From assembly GCF_004375085.3 (NCBI RefSeq), contig NZ_SNAQ03000006.1:186001-250000 (forward strand): a stretch of DNA of 64,000 nucleotides, read 5' to 3'. Numbering within the stretch: position 1 is the first letter of the stretch; every line of letters begins with the position of its first letter. This document shows positions 1 through 9,244 of the stretch, piece after piece. The notes below the pieces were generated by a model, which saw nothing but the letters and a program-made list of their open reading frames with translations, was not told the origin of the DNA and made no database searches. The translations under genes and the position numbers were made by a program. Origin of the DNA: Lewinella sp. W8 (GTDB lineage: Bacteria; Bacteroidota; Bacteroidia; Chitinophagales; Saprospiraceae).

Positions 1-134
1 CTTATCCCCCAAATTCCCCCAGCCCCCTACCCTATTGAAATCACAATCTCCCCTCCAATGCAAATCATTTAAATATGTTAAATTAGCGGAGGAATTAAGG
101 AACTAATCCGCGCGATCATCTAAACCCTCACACC

Positions 135-2372
135 GTGTCTAAGTATTTTTCCCACACCAGTCTCTGGAAGGAAGACGCCGATCAATTTAATCCGGGCCGC
201 GAAAGCCGACTCATCTACCGCAAACCGACCTCCGTCCGGAGCTTCCTGCAGCTCGGGGAAAACGACGCCTACTTCATCCTCATCGGTCCGAAGGGATCGG
301 GCAAGAGTTTGCTGCTCAAGGAAAAGGCCCACTCGTATACGCTGGAGGACCGCGGATACATCAACCTGTCGGGCTCGGAGATCGCCGAAAAGGTCACCAT
401 CAACGCACCGGTATTTGAAGCCCTCTCGGGCTTTGAGCGGGAACGGGACTGGCGCGACATCTGGCTCTTCGCCATCTGCGTCCTGATCCTGGCCAACGAC
501 AAAATCCCGGGAAATTTACCGGACAGCCTGCAGGATAAATTTCACAACGCCAAGGCCATCGGGAGCATCATCACCGAGGTGATCAAGGACCGCGAGCAAA
601 CGGGACACTACCTGAAGATGATCGAGCAGCTCTGCGACGAGATCCGGGATAAAGTGCAACAGCCCGCCTTCTTGTGCCTGGACAACGTGGACGGTTGCCT
701 GTCGTCCGTGATCGGCGACATTACCAAGGAGGACTATGAAAGCGGCCGTGACGCCCTGCCGAATACCGCCAAGGTCTGGACCTACTCCCAGATCGGCGCG
801 ATGAAGGCCGTCGACGCGGCCAACAGCATTTCTTCCCACCTGAAGGTCAACGTGGCCATCCGTAAGGAGGTGGTGCCCTATATTTCCGGGCAGCTGCTCG
901 GTAACCACCTCGCCAAGGCGGTATTCCTGAGCCTGGATAAGTACGAACTGGAACAACTCTTCTACAACCGCATTGCGCTCACCGACCCCAAGGAACTGGT
1001 CACCCCCCACGCCAGTGAGCCCTTCAAGCGCTTTACCGGACTGTCCACCATTCCCCACCGCTACGTAATCCACGACGACGGCAGTCCCATGCAGGAGACC
1101 ACCTTCGATTACTTCTACCGCCACGGCTTCGGCCGCCCCCGCGACCTGATCGTCATCGGGCGGGCCGTCAGCGACCTCACCCAGGGGCCGGAATTCCGGG
1201 CCGCCCCGCAGGAAAAGAGACTGAGCCTGCTGCGGCAAAAGGTGTTCGAGGCCAGCCAGACGAACCTGCGGAACTACCTCAAGGAAGTAATGCCGAGTCT
1301 GAAGCGAAAGGTGCTCGAAAACTTCATCCGCAAGCTGAAGAGCAACGTCATCCCGATGCGGCAGGCCCGCCAACTCGATCAGGACCTACTCCGCTACCTG
1401 TTCAACCTGGGCTGCATTGGTATCGTGAAGAACGACCCCTACAATAATACGAGCGACTTCATCCAGCACTTCGAGGCCCCGGCCTCGAATTCCTACCTCG
1501 ACCAACGCTCCCTGCCCGACAGTCCCTTCTACCTGGTGCACCCGTGTCTGGACCTCTTCTTCGTCGAAAACAACCGGATTCACAACGGCGACTGGTACAA
1601 CAAGACCAACATCATCGGCAACATGAATTCCTTCCGGCTGCCGCCGGAAAACATTGGCTCCCTGGACTCCTGGAAGCCGTCGGCGGTGTCGGGATCGCGG
1701 ATGAAAAACCCCAGTCAGTACCACGAGCGGCCGCTGGAAGAATACTATGAACACTTTTGTAAGGAAAATGAGGGGATTCTGGACCGCAAGGCCAACCAAC
1801 TGGAAGAAAACGTGGCCGACACCTTCGAAAAGGTCTTCAACCTGGTGATGCTGCACCGGCTGCGGGCAAAGGGGCAGCTCCCGGTCACCGACGATCAGAT
1901 TGAGCAGGCAGAGAAGATCCTCGAGGACTGCCGGCTCGCCCAGAAACACACCGCGAAACTGGGGCGGGAACTGAATATGTACACGGTGATGCGGTTTCAG
2001 CAGAAACTTCAGCACCGGATGCTCTTCCTGGCCCTCTATCTGATCATGGAGCTGCCCCTGCACCAGATCAAGCAGTTTTTTCACACGGAAGAAAGCTTTG
2101 ACCTGAGCCTGGAACCGCCCCGGGGTAACGGACCGATCAATTTCCTGCAGGCGGCCTTCTTCGTCGAACACCTGAAGGGTAAACTGGCGGAAGATCCCGT
2201 GGAAAGAGTTGGTGAGAAACTAAAGATCTTCGGCAACTTAAGTGTGATCGAGAAGCGTTGTCTGTTGGGGATTAAGGAAGAGTGCAAGGCCTACTGCCAG
2301 CGCTTCCTGGAAAGCCACCACGTAGAGGGGTTAAATTGTTGTGATTACCTCTCCATCGACTGGCTTAAGTAA
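135..2372 (+). CDS. P-loop ATPase, Sll1717-like
   Basis: Large soluble protein of 745 residues that starts with GTG. A clear Walker A (GPKGSGKS, residues 51-58) follows a beta strand (AYFILI), and a Walker B-like strand with acidic residues is at 178-187 (AFLCLDNVDG). A later GRPRDLI stretch resembles the conserved segment I associate with the Sll1717 P-loop ATPase family, which sits in the AAA/STAND-like world. The remaining C-terminal half is helical and charged, with no recognisable enzymatic effector domain. No signal peptide or membrane segment is visible. It is followed by a SPOR gene and faces a second giant NTPase at 3277-7992. Its function is unknown; regulatory or defence roles are possible but unproven. 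The ATPase call is firm, the subfamily less so. Confidence 0.8.
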   Translation: MSKYFSHTSLWKEDADQFNPGRESRLIYRKPTSVRSFLQLGENDAYFILIGPKGSGKSLLLKEKAHSYTLEDRGYINLSGSEIAEKVTINAPVFEALSGFERERDWRDIWLFAICVLILANDKIPGNLPDSLQDKFHNAKAIGSIITEVIKDREQTGHYLKMIEQLCDEIRDKVQQPAFLCLDNVDGCLSSVIGDITKEDYESGRDALPNTAKVWTYSQIGAMKAVDAANSISSHLKVNVAIRKEVVPYISGQLLGNHLAKAVFLSLDKYELEQLFYNRIALTDPKELVTPHASEPFKRFTGLSTIPHRYVIHDDGSPMQETTFDYFYRHGFGRPRDLIVIGRAVSDLTQGPEFRAAPQEKRLSLLRQKVFEASQTNLRNYLKEVMPSLKRKVLENFIRKLKSNVIPMRQARQLDQDLLRYLFNLGCIGIVKNDPYNNTSDFIQHFEAPASNSYLDQRSLPDSPFYLVHPCLDLFFVENNRIHNGDWYNKTNIIGNMNSFRLPPENIGSLDSWKPSAVSGSRMKNPSQYHERPLEEYYEHFCKENEGILDRKANQLEENVADTFEKVFNLVMLHRLRAKGQLPVTDDQIEQAEKILEDCRLAQKHTAKLGRELNMYTVMRFQQKLQHRMLFLALYLIMELPLHQIKQFFHTEESFDLSLEPPRGNGPINFLQAAFFVEHLKGKLAEDPVERVGEKLKIFGNLSVIEKRCLLGIKEECKAYCQRFLESHHVEGLNCCDYLSIDWLK

Positions 2373-2527
2373 CAAAAAGTAGGAGAATCCATTGGCGAAT
2401 CGCGTGGGTGATCCGCCGGGCACCCGATTTCCACCAGGATGCGTTCTTGGCCGAGCGGGTCCCGTAAACGTGGTGTAACGGGGGTGATTGCCCCGCAAAT
2501 TTGTGACAGAACCAAAGCAATTCTGTC

Positions 2528-3208
2528 ATGCCTTCTGATCAAATATTATTCTACCTGCTGATCATCGGAATTGGCGCCCTGATCGGCTTTGCCATCCTGG
2601 CCGGCATCCTTCGTTTCCTGTTCGGTCTGTTGAAGGGGCTCTTCGGCTTTGGTCGCTTTCTCCCCGGTTACGGCGGTGGCTACGGCTATGCCCCCACGGA
2701 ACCCGCTCCGGAGGAAACGGACAGCCGCCCCCTGATCAGCGCCGGTAACATCGCCGTCCTGCTCGTCATTGGCTATCTCGCCGTGAACATCAGTACGGGC
2801 ACGCCGGCCGCCGATTCCGGCATCAATACCACTTATGAGCCCGCGCCCCGGGAAACGCCAACGCAGCAGCCGGCGACCCAGCGGGCGGTGACTCCCCGCC
2901 CCGCTCCCGCCGTTCTTCCGGAAGTAAAGACCCCGGATGATCTGACGGAATTTGAAGCGGAAGCCGAGGAGGTACCGTCCCGTCCCCGTGACGGTTACTG
3001 CCTCCAGCTGGGCTCCTTCGAAGCCAAATACCGGGCCGACCGGAAAGCGCAGTCCCTGCGCAGCACCGGACATTCCCGCGCCACCGTCCGGGTACGTAAC
3101 GGCTACTTCTGTACGGTGATCAGCGGCTTCGCTACCGCCGCCGCCGCAAGAGCCTACGCCGAACGCTACGATTACAAACCCATCGTTTGGTCGTCCGAGG
3201 AGGAGTAA
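2528..3208 (+). CDS. membrane-anchored SPOR-domain protein
   Basis: A 226-residue protein with two hydrophobic segments (about residues 5-38 and 70-90), a Pro/Thr/Ala-rich linker (about 95-135) and a C-terminal SPOR-like domain (about 157-216) that starts GYCLQLGSFEAK and ends in VISGF plus a helix. SPOR domains bind denuded peptidoglycan at division sites, so the protein probably tethers the inner membrane to the cell wall. The Gly/Tyr-rich stretch between the two membrane segments is unusual. It lies 155 bp after the ATPase gene and ends in a strong intrinsic terminator. Its partner is unknown. Confidence 0.75.
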   Translation: MPSDQILFYLLIIGIGALIGFAILAGILRFLFGLLKGLFGFGRFLPGYGGGYGYAPTEPAPEETDSRPLISAGNIAVLLVIGYLAVNISTGTPAADSGINTTYEPAPRETPTQQPATQRAVTPRPAPAVLPEVKTPDDLTEFEAEAEEVPSRPRDGYCLQLGSFEAKYRADRKAQSLRSTGHSRATVRVRNGYFCTVISGFATAAAARAYAERYDYKPIVWSSEEE

Positions 3209-3240
3209 GCACTCCCCCGGTGGAATGGTAAGGATTGGAT

Positions 3241-3268
3241 GAGCGGCCTGCGGGCCGCTCATTTTTTT
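3241..3268 (+). terminator. intrinsic terminator after SPOR gene
   Basis: Perfect 8-bp stem GAGCGGCC/GGCCGCTC with loop TGCG, followed by A and seven T residues. The T-tract orientation makes it a terminator for the plus-strand SPOR gene. It lies just before the end of the convergent minus-strand NTPase gene but has no T-tract for that strand. Confidence 0.85.
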
Positions 3269-3276
3269 GCTCTCCC

Positions 3277-6200
3277 CTACGGCGTGCTGTTATCCTCCAC
3301 CGGATGATAGCTGTCGTACTGATACAGCTTCGAGCTTACGATCTTGTTTTGCAAATAGACGATACTGCTACGAATGGAATTCGTATTGCACCGGAATCGC
3401 TCCAGGGCCGTAACGAAGTGCTTGAGGTTATCATTCTGGTCGTCTTCCAGGAGAAACATCGCCTTTACGTTCTGCCGGTAGGTATCTCCCTCGTTGTGCA
3501 GTGAAATCGCCCGGTAGTTGAACTGAATGGCCTGCTCGTAGTGGTAGTTGGCCTCCAGGTACGCCAGGGAATGACTTCCGATGCTGCTCTTGACTTCTCC
3601 CTTCAACCTCTTCCAGAGGCTGCCGAATTTTTGCGCATTCACCTGGCTGGCACCCCGGATGTTCTGGTACACCTGACACCATTCGCCCATGTTCTGGTGG
3701 GCCCGGGCCAGGTAGGAATAACTCACGAAGTTATTGAGGCCGTAGATGTGAATCGAACGGATGATTTCCCGCCAACAATAAATGGACTCCTTGATGATGA
3801 AGGATAAATTCGCTTCGGCGCCTTCCGTATTCCCGAAGTCCGCATTGAGGTAGGGGGCCATCAGCGCGACAAAGCGTTCCTCATCCTCCACACTGGGCTG
3901 ATAGGTGACGGCCTCCTGAATTTCCCTTACCCAGTTGTCAAAAATGGACACCAGGTCTTTATTCGCATTATTTGCCTCGTCAAATACGTGCTTGAGGTAG
4001 TGATAATATTTCCCGGCGGTGATCTCCAGTTCAAAGAGCCGGACGTACCGACTGGTGATCATGCCGTAGGGGGAGATGAAGAAATTGTCGAAGTTCAGTT
4101 CTGCTACTCCTTTCTTGGCCTTCAGGATGGCGGTTATCTGTTCGGTGAGGAGAATAGTCTCCTTTACGTCCGGCGAACTGTTGATGTGCTGATACAACAA
4201 CGCCCGGTTATGGCTTTTTTTCAGTTGAAGCATCGCCCGGTATTTCAGGATTTGTGGACGACCGGCAATGTCCAGTGACCGGGAAACGTACTTGAACACC
4301 CTTTCCGATAAACTCTGGCTGATGGTGATGATGGCCTCCAGCGGATCGGCAAAATCGTGGTCATCGCCAAAGTTTACCACGTAGCCCCGTTGGTGAAGGT
4401 GGTTGAGCATGACGTCTTTGGTCACGAAGAGCATCTTCCGGTACTGAAATCCGGCACTCCGCTGCTTGTCCGCCCGCAGGTAAAACTGGGCGGCCAGTCG
4501 ATATACCGTGAAGACGAGCGTCATGGAGAAATAGTCTTTCCCCTGCTTGCACTCCAGCGCGTACAGTTGGGCAATCAACTCCCGAAAAATCTGGGCAGAA
4601 AATTCCTTCACCGGAATTTCCTTTTCCAACTTCAGCTTACTGAAATCTGCGAGGTTGAAGTCTATACTTGATTGTTCTTTGTGATGCGCGAAATTGACCG
4701 CCACACTGGATTTTTCTTTGTGAAGCAGCAGGTTACTCAAAACCGCATCCCCGAAGCGGGACAGTACGTTGCCGTAATAGTAAAACTTCTTCGAGTTGAT
4801 GAAGTCACTACACTTAGGCAATAAGTAGAGTGCCGTAGTTGACAGGGGGAATTTCTTAATGTCGTAATTCTCCGCCTTCAATTCTTTCAGCTCCCTGATG
4901 ATTTCCTCAAACTGACGCTTGTAGGGTTTATTCAGGTAGTACAGCGCCTGGGCGTAGTGCACGAAGGCCGTCACGGATGGCTGCGCGTCCTTGTGAAAGT
5001 TATCCTTGGCCTCCTTCAGGAAGGAAATCTTATCGAATACGGGATCGCTGAGCCCGCCCCGCTCAAAGTATTCACGAAACTGGCAGTTCTTATAGAAAAG
5101 GATTCCCCCCAGGTTGTTGTAAAAGTCGCCAAGGATGGAGTTCTTCCGCAGCAGGTCGGCGGGCTCCTCTATTTGAAGCTGGTCGTCAGCGATGGTAGTA
5201 TCCTCGATGGGTAACTTCCGGTCAAATTCCAGGATCGATCGGACCCACTGCTCAGAATTCAGAATGTTTTGGTGGGTGATGCCGTCGTTGCGGGATTTTT
5301 CGATGACCGTCAACGCGCCCAGGATGGGCAGGGTGAACAGCTGCATATTCTTCATCTCTCCGAAGAGGAGAATTTTCTGGTCCGCCCGTTGCTGTATGAT
5401 GTCCCGCAGGCTGTTGGTCAGGCTCGAGTAATGGATCAGCGCCGAATCGTAATTTCTCAACTTCTCCAGGGTAAGCGCACACTTGAGCTTGCTCTTTAAC
5501 CAGAGGACGTACTGGTGGCCGTTGATCCGGCTGATGTCCTGGGCCGACAAACGAAGTGTTTGGATGGATTCGGTATAATAGATGAGCGCCTCGTCGTACT
5601 CCTGGTCGTAAAAGTGCAGGTCGCCCAGAATCAGCTGAATGAAGTAGATGGAATGCACGAAGTGATTGTCCTTTCCGGGCGGCCGGTAGTCCTTGTACTT
5701 CTTCTGGAGGGACGACAGTTTATTCCGGTAATGCTTCTTGATCTGTAGCGATTCATCCAGGGTGAAATTGAAGGCCGCCGAGCCAAGATCCGAGATCTTG
5801 GACAGGAAGGTCAGCTCCGTTTTCACCTTATTGTAGAAGCGGTATTCAAAAATCCCCGTCGTGGTTTCCCGCACGTTATTCTTGAGCAGAAAACTGAGCA
5901 GCTCCTCCATGTAGGGACGGAGATTGGGCTCCCGGTTGACGAGAATAATTTCGGGGATCATCTCCAGGTGCCGCCAGGAGAAACCGTAGGGGTGAAACTT
6001 CAGGATGTGGTCGAATATGAAGGCGTTGGAAAACAGCAGTTTATCCCCCAGGGCCTTAATGTGCCGACTTTTCATGATGAGGTAGGGCCGGTAGAGTTCG
6101 GAGGTGAAGGCCACCTCGTACTGGAAGTCATACTTGAACCGCAAATACTGGGCATTACGGTCAATCTTATTCCCCTCTGGATCTCCCTGCAGAACCAGGA

Positions 6201-7992
6201 TATTCCGTTCCGAAAGCGTCTCCAGGCTTTGGTCTGCACCGGGAATCGCCCAGCCCGGCACCGTGATGCTCTCGATCAAGGAGGCCAATTTTTTCGGGGT
6301 TCCGTTACTCCGGTAGTTCAGGTAGATGATGTAGGTCTGCAGCAAAAAGATGACCTTGTACTTCATCATCCGCAGCACAAAATCCTGGGCGCTGGGATCC
6401 TGATCAAGGGCGACCTCTTCATCCCGCACGCTTAGGTAGTGGTCGGTCGTGGCGAGTTGATCAAAAAGCCTGGACAGGTTGTAGGTGGGTCCGTCACTCT
6501 GAGAGAAAATCAAATTATCCCGCTTGAGGTCGTGCAGGATCATGCGACACAGGTAGGTCTCCGTCATTTGGGTGATCCCCGCCCGGTCCAGCGACTTGTC
6601 CTTGAAAAAGGAGGGGATATAAATCGTCTGATTGAAGATGCTGCTGTAGAAGGAATCCCGATCGGCGATGTCCGCCAGGTTCGCGTCAAAGAGTTCCCGG
6701 CCACCGATGAAGAAGAACTTGGCCCGCGCCACGTTGAGGAAGTTCTTCAGGTTACCGAGCAGGGCCGCCAGGGCCTGCTGACGCCGCCGCGTCAGCGTAC
6801 TGTCGGGGGTATAGATCGGGTCGTATTCCTTCCGCCCCGGATCATCCTCCTGACAGACGCTGATGCCCGGAACCTCAATTTTATCCAGCTCGTCAATGAT
6901 GAAGACGAAGCGGGGGATTTTGAGCCGGTTGTCCTCACCGCGCAGCGTATCAATCTCTCCCAGGATAAGAATCAGCTCATCTTCGATTTCCTTGGCCGTG
7001 GCAAGGTTGTAGGAAATGTCCTGCTTACCGGAGGGTAAGCTGAAGGGAAGGGCAAAGCGGCCCAAGAAGGTAGACGAGCCCACGGAGAGCGTCGGATTAC
7101 CGCCCGCCGAACTCTGGGAAGTCACCTGGGAAACGATACGCTGGGCGAGTACGGAAAGGGAAGTCTCAATACTCTCAAAATTGGGGCCGACCGATTTGCG
7201 CTTGAAAAGCCTGAACACCAGCAGAACGGGCCGATAGATCGGGCGGTCCCGACGTCTGCGGTGTAGTTTGCTTAACTCCTTACGCCAGTATTCTAAAAGG
7301 CTCAGGGTTATCCTTTTCAAAATGGCCTCCTCCGAAATCTTGTCCTCCGACAGACTGATTTCAAAGGTTTCGTAATCCAGCGCTGGCTCCGCTTCGGCTC
7401 CAAGGTATCTTTGTCGGCAAAAGTAATAAGTGTCGATCACCAGGGTTACTAGCAGGATAAGCACATACAATTTTATCGCACCAACCAACAGGGTAGGAAT
7501 CCATTGAATCGGGCGGTCCTTCTCACTGACGAAGAGGAACCATTCCGAAGGAGAGAAGATTTTTACGAGAAGACCCAAAATACTTTCCCAATTGTCCCAT
7601 GCGAAGAAAACTAGGCCAATAATGGGAAGAGCTAGCAATAAAAAGAAGCCGAACCTGATCGCTGCGTTAAGATAACGGTTGCGAGATTTTGGCTTTTTCT
7701 TCCCTATTCCCTTCGCATTGGCCTCCGCCACCGCCATCCGCACCACGCTGGTTTTCCCCATTCCCCGGTATCCTGCGATCAGGTAAGTTCCGGACTGGGT
7801 CTTGGAATTTTCCAGGATATTGACGATGCTCCGGTGCGCCTTCGACCGGCCGAAAAAGCGATCGTCGTATTTCTTCTTGCCGTCGGCCTTGTATTTGACG
7901 TTTTTACTGAAGGGGCTATGAAAAAATTCATAATCCTTCATCTGAATTAAAACGTGCTTGATCTTCGCGGAGTGGTGATGTAGTTTCTTCAC
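3277..7992 (-). CDS. giant KAP-like membrane P-loop NTPase with helical repeat tail
   Basis: A 1571-residue protein with a GTG start; an ATG 17 codons downstream (7941) is an alternative. Walker A is GYRGMGKTS (74-82). Two transmembrane segments follow (about 113-133 and 166-192), then a long insert and a Walker B (RFVFIIDELDK, 361-371). Membrane helices inserted between Walker A and Walker B are the hallmark of KAP-family NTPases, so I infer a membrane-associated KAP/STAND-type switch. The C-terminal 1000 residues are alpha-helical and contain TPR-like pieces (for example HFYDQEYDEALIYYTESI). No effector enzyme is visible. A TATATTTG element sits upstream. It converges on the SPOR and ATPase genes. 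KAP proteins occur in scaffolding and in phage-defence loci; the role here is unknown. Confidence 0.75.
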   Translation of the reverse strand: MKKLHHHSAKIKHVLIQMKDYEFFHSPFSKNVKYKADGKKKYDDRFFGRSKAHRSIVNILENSKTQSGTYLIAGYRGMGKTSVVRMAVAEANAKGIGKKKPKSRNRYLNAAIRFGFFLLLALPIIGLVFFAWDNWESILGLLVKIFSPSEWFLFVSEKDRPIQWIPTLLVGAIKLYVLILLVTLVIDTYYFCRQRYLGAEAEPALDYETFEISLSEDKISEEAILKRITLSLLEYWRKELSKLHRRRRDRPIYRPVLLVFRLFKRKSVGPNFESIETSLSVLAQRIVSQVTSQSSAGGNPTLSVGSSTFLGRFALPFSLPSGKQDISYNLATAKEIEDELILILGEIDTLRGEDNRLKIPRFVFIIDELDKIEVPGISVCQEDDPGRKEYDPIYTPDSTLTRRRQQALAALLGNLKNFLNVARAKFFFIGGRELFDANLADIADRDSFYSSIFNQTIYIPSFFKDKSLDRAGITQMTETYLCRMILHDLKRDNLIFSQSDGPTYNLSRLFDQLATTDHYLSVRDEEVALDQDPSAQDFVLRMMKYKVIFLLQTYIIYLNYRSNGTPKKLASLIESITVPGWAIPGADQSLETLSERNILVLQGDPEGNKIDRNAQYLRFKYDFQYEVAFTSELYRPYLIMKSRHIKALGDKLLFSNAFIFDHILKFHPYGFSWRHLEMIPEIILVNREPNLRPYMEELLSFLLKNNVRETTTGIFEYRFYNKVKTELTFLSKISDLGSAAFNFTLDESLQIKKHYRNKLSSLQKKYKDYRPPGKDNHFVHSIYFIQLILGDLHFYDQEYDEALIYYTESIQTLRLSAQDISRINGHQYVLWLKSKLKCALTLEKLRNYDSALIHYSSLTNSLRDIIQQRADQKILLFGEMKNMQLFTLPILGALTVIEKSRNDGITHQNILNSEQWVRSILEFDRKLPIEDTTIADDQLQIEEPADLLRKNSILGDFYNNLGGILFYKNCQFREYFERGGLSDPVFDKISFLKEAKDNFHKDAQPSVTAFVHYAQALYYLNKPYKRQFEEIIRELKELKAENYDIKKFPLSTTALYLLPKCSDFINSKKFYYYGNVLSRFGDAVLSNLLLHKEKSSVAVNFAHHKEQSSIDFNLADFSKLKLEKEIPVKEFSAQIFRELIAQLYALECKQGKDYFSMTLVFTVYRLAAQFYLRADKQRSAGFQYRKMLFVTKDVMLNHLHQRGYVVNFGDDHDFADPLEAIITISQSLSERVFKYVSRSLDIAGRPQILKYRAMLQLKKSHNRALLYQHINSSPDVKETILLTEQITAILKAKKGVAELNFDNFFISPYGMITSRYVRLFELEITAGKYYHYLKHVFDEANNANKDLVSIFDNWVREIQEAVTYQPSVEDEERFVALMAPYLNADFGNTEGAEANLSFIIKESIYCWREIIRSIHIYGLNNFVSYSYLARAHQNMGEWCQVYQNIRGASQVNAQKFGSLWKRLKGEVKSSIGSHSLAYLEANYHYEQAIQFNYRAISLHNEGDTYRQNVKAMFLLEDDQNDNLKHFVTALERFRCNTNSIRSSIVYLQNKIVSSKLYQYDSYHPVEDNSTP

Positions 7993-8030
7993 CTTCGGGT
8001 GTGGGTTTACGGGTGCTTGCTGAATGTTCT

Positions 8031-8038
8031 CAAATATA
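8031..8038 (-). promoter_or_regulatory. candidate -7 element (TATATTTG)
   Basis: On the minus strand the sequence reads TATATTTG, an exact match to the Bacteroidota -7 consensus TAnnTTTG. It would place the start site about 30 nt upstream of the GTG at 7992. No convincing -33 TTTG is seen at the usual spacing. Confidence 0.4.
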
Positions 8039-8173
8039 GCAAATTTTAATTATACCTAACCGGGGATAAAACAGCGCTGCTGGGGGACGACCGTGTAATT
8101 ATTTTGGTGGAAATACATAATCCGACCGTATTCCTCCACCTTGTGTATCCAATCTGTTGCATGCTATTTCTTT

Positions 8174-8227
8174 GGGCGCGAGCGCAGGTGCAAAGCGGAA
8201 TACTCGGCTCAGCCGGTACAGGTGCCG
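8174..8227 (+). repeat. two copies of dispersed intergenic motif
   Basis: The first copy has core GCGCAGGTGCAAAGCG. The second (8200-8227) begins ATACTCGGCTCAGCCGGT and continues with CAGGTGCCG. The second copy matches a minus-strand copy at 55983-56010 over 18 identical bases plus a similar tail. Confidence 0.6.
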
Positions 8228-8396
8228 TGGAGGTGCGCGACCAATAAAAAACGGCTTCGAAGCCAGGGGCATTGAACGGGTAGCGCTTTAAATATAGGGC
8301 AAAACTACCCCGCTTATGCGCGTGCCATCATTACCCCTAAAGTAATTTTGGGCTCCAGGATTAGTAGTATATTTTAGTGAAATAATTTCTTAGCCC

Positions 8397-9218
8397 GTGA
8401 AGCAAGTGATCATTTTCATTTCCATGCTATTCTTGAGCTGCAATACGGTAAATATCCCTAAGCAGAGGTTATCCCAATACGATCTGACAACAGAATACGA
8501 TTACCACCGGGGTGAATTAAGGTTACTCCTCCGTAACCCCTTACGGTGTCCGATGAGGATATGGGTCCAACCGGAAAATATAAATCTAAAGACTCATTTT
8601 GACCGAATTAATCCCATTACGCTGGAACCACTTAGCGACACAACGATCATTACTAAGGCTCCGGGCGCAGAAAATGCAGCGATAGATTTTGCGTCCAGGT
8701 TTGGCAACATCAAAGATGAAGTAGTACCCGGTAAAATTGAACTCCCCTTTCCCAAAAACAAGGAGTATACAGTGGTGCAGGGGTATAATTCACTCCCCAC
8801 CCATAATACCGATTGGTCTAGATACGCAATTGATTTTGGATTGGGGATTGGGGACACCATCTGTGCGGCAACCCAGGGGTACGTAGTTGGCGTAATTGAA
8901 GATTACAAATTTGGCGGGCAACAAAAAAAATGGAGAAATTTCGCGAACGTACTGACCGTTTATAACCCGGAAACCGGATTGTTCACCCAGTACGTTCACC
9001 TTGATTATCGGGGAAGTCTTGTACAACTTGGAGATCATATCCTTGCCGGTCAGCCGATAGGTATCGCTGGCATGACCGGTCTAACTAATGTAGAACACCT
9101 GCATTTTAATTGTCTTAAACCCGTTCATTCCGAAGATGGACTAATCTCAATTCCGGTTGACAGCCTTGGACAGTACAAAACTGATAACTTAAAAAGAGGT
9201 CAAATAATCCTAAATTAA
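8397..9218 (+). CDS. M23-family peptidase lipoprotein
   Basis: A 273-residue protein with a GTG start and a short lipoprotein signal (hydrophobic run, LFLSC). The C-terminal half matches the M23/LytM fold: THNTDWSRYAIDFG carries the first zinc ligands in the YAIDF variant common in Bacteroidota, then GDTICAATQGYVVGV, QYVHLDYRGS and the terminal HLHFN pair. The zinc ligands therefore look complete, and the protein probably cleaves peptidoglycan peptide bridges from the outer membrane or periplasmic side. The N-terminal domain (about 25-125) is unrecognised. The gene is distinctly AT-richer than its neighbours, as is the following lipoprotein gene, which suggests joint acquisition. Confidence 0.85.
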   Translation: MKQVIIFISMLFLSCNTVNIPKQRLSQYDLTTEYDYHRGELRLLLRNPLRCPMRIWVQPENINLKTHFDRINPITLEPLSDTTIITKAPGAENAAIDFASRFGNIKDEVVPGKIELPFPKNKEYTVVQGYNSLPTHNTDWSRYAIDFGLGIGDTICAATQGYVVGVIEDYKFGGQQKKWRNFANVLTVYNPETGLFTQYVHLDYRGSLVQLGDHILAGQPIGIAGMTGLTNVEHLHFNCLKPVHSEDGLISIPVDSLGQYKTDNLKRGQIILN

Positions 9219-9244
9219 AGCTGAATCCCCAAAAATCAAGCCTA

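Larger units (their letters stand above)
7993..8396. other. 404-bp intergenic region, no gene
   Basis: No supported reading frame. The region holds a candidate promoter for the minus-strand NTPase (8031-8038), two tandem copies of the dispersed GCAGGTGC-type motif (8174-8227), and a possible weak promoter for the next gene (TTTG at 8347, TATATTTT at 8368, spacing 17). GC content falls sharply from here into the next two genes. Confidence 0.6.

Noticed and set aside
516..1373. 285-residue open frame on the minus strand
   Set aside because: It is antisense to the Sll1717-like ATPase gene and has no domain features.
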